Made by a program: the position numbers and the translations under genes | Notes under the pieces: generated by a model | The model's input: the letters and a program-made list of their open reading frames with translations, nothing else | Database searches by the model: none | Told to the model about the DNA's origin: nothing | Shown here: positions 63,285 to 64,000 of the stretch, one piece after another | Position numbering within the stretch: position 1 is the first letter of the stretch | Layout of the letters: each line of letters opens with the position of its first letter | Assembly (NCBI GenBank): GCA_034231615.1 | Contig: CM067307.1 | Location: 5,566,647-5,630,646 of the forward strand | Origin: Meghimatium bilineatum | Lineage: Eukaryota; Mollusca; Gastropoda; Stylommatophora; Philomycidae | Reading direction: 5' to 3' | DNA: 64,000 nucleotides

Positions 63285-63640
63285 AATATAAATTGGATGT
63301 GATTTAGAAATTTGTTTTCAATGTGCCTCACACATTTTTAAAATGTTTACCAGGCTCACACCTTCACATTCGCCATACATTCAGTAACATGTTCGCCATA
63401 CATTCATTTTCATATTCGCCATGCGTTGAAGGTGCGTATTTAACCATCACCAGACATACCATACTGTTCTGCTCAAATCCAAGTGTTTCCCTCCCTCTCA
63501 GACAGCACCGGCAGAATCAAGACAGAGCTAATGCAGACATGCATAATGGGCAAAACACTTTTTCCATTTAAACTACCGTCATAAGTAAACATGTATTATG
63601 TAATAAACTTCGCAGACAAGCACATATATATTATGCACAT
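63285..63640. other. Intron upstream of the terminal exon
   Basis: Short duplication of TTCGCCATACATTCA (63367-63415). No gene on the plus strand supported. Confidence 0.4.
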
Positions 63641-63644
63641 TTCT

Positions 63645-64000
63645 TTCATTCACAAGCTCCTGCAGGATCTTTCTTGTAGCAGGACATAACTACTAGAATG
63701 TAGCCCTACAAGATTGTAGCCCTACTAGATTGTAGCCCTACAAGATTGTAGCCCTACTAGATCGTAGACCTACTAGATTGTAGCCCTACAAGATTGTAGC
63801 CCTACTTGATTGTAGCCCTACAAGATTGTAGCCCTACTAGATCGTAGACCTACTAGATTGTAGCCCTACAAGATTGTAGCCCTACTAGATTGTAGCCCTA
63901 CAAGATTGTAGCCCTACTAGATCGTAGACCTACTAGATTGTAGCCCTACAAGATTGTAGCCCTACTAGATTGTAGCCCTACTAGATTGTAGCCCTACTAG
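63645..64000 (-). repeat. 16 bp minisatellite (about 19 copies) adjoining a SINE D end
   Basis: 63645-63685 read minus is TGCTACAAGAAAGATCCTGC then AGGAGCTTGTGAATGAAA, the SINE D end. The array unit TGTAGCCCTACTAGAT (alternating with CTACAAGAT) follows and runs off the right edge. The monomer resembles the GCTACAAGA part of that SINE. Confidence 0.85.

Overview
The window is eukaryotic nuclear DNA: AT-rich, intron-bearing, and crowded with minisatellites, decayed non-LTR retrotransposons (RTE-like and RNase H-bearing types), tRNA-derived SINEs and small DNA transposons. The mix, together with an invertebrate-type MYORG-like gene, suggests a lophotrochozoan, most plausibly a mollusc. That placement is inference, because nothing in the window fixes the species.

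The left 26.6 kb is dominated by one minus-strand gene that I assembled by hand from seven exons: 26588-26341, 21462-21404, 18655-18464, 15462-15320, 12873-9182, 5960-5771 and 506-383. All six internal joins keep reading frame (intron phases 1, 0, 0, 2, 1, 2) and have good splice consensus. The 1,546 residues so far read as a class A GPCR: TM1 with GN, TM2 with ATAD, a TM3 cysteine exactly 25 residues before the Arg of a DRH motif, a TM4 Trp, an extracellular-loop-2 cysteine, TM5, and the start of TM6. TM5 and TM6 are separated by about 1,320 residues, almost all from a single 3.7 kb exon. It is a receptor-like protein with a giant third intracellular loop. The rest of TM6, TM7 and the tail lie off the left edge.

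The introns of this gene are largely minisatellite. Three arrays are copies of the gene's own splice junctions: the exon 2 donor (3 copies), the exon 3 acceptor (14 copies, 44 bp unit) and the exon 4 donor (about 15 copies, 36 bp unit). Several other arrays lie within tens of bases of a splice site.

From 26.7 to 35.5 kb lie LINE remnants, a 45 bp array, a 142 bp TA tract and a hAT MITE. At 35.9-39.2 kb is a two-exon plus-strand gene for a MYORG-like GH31 type II membrane protein of 729 residues, in which the catalytic aspartates appear to be replaced. From 39.9 to 64 kb there are only repeats, mobile-element debris (including an 872 bp internally deleted mariner with perfect 31 bp ends), many minisatellites, and two minus-strand exon candidates near the right edge: a Gly/Pro-rich terminal exon and a possible ATP13A-like membrane exon. 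The long open frames inside tandem arrays are not considered genes.
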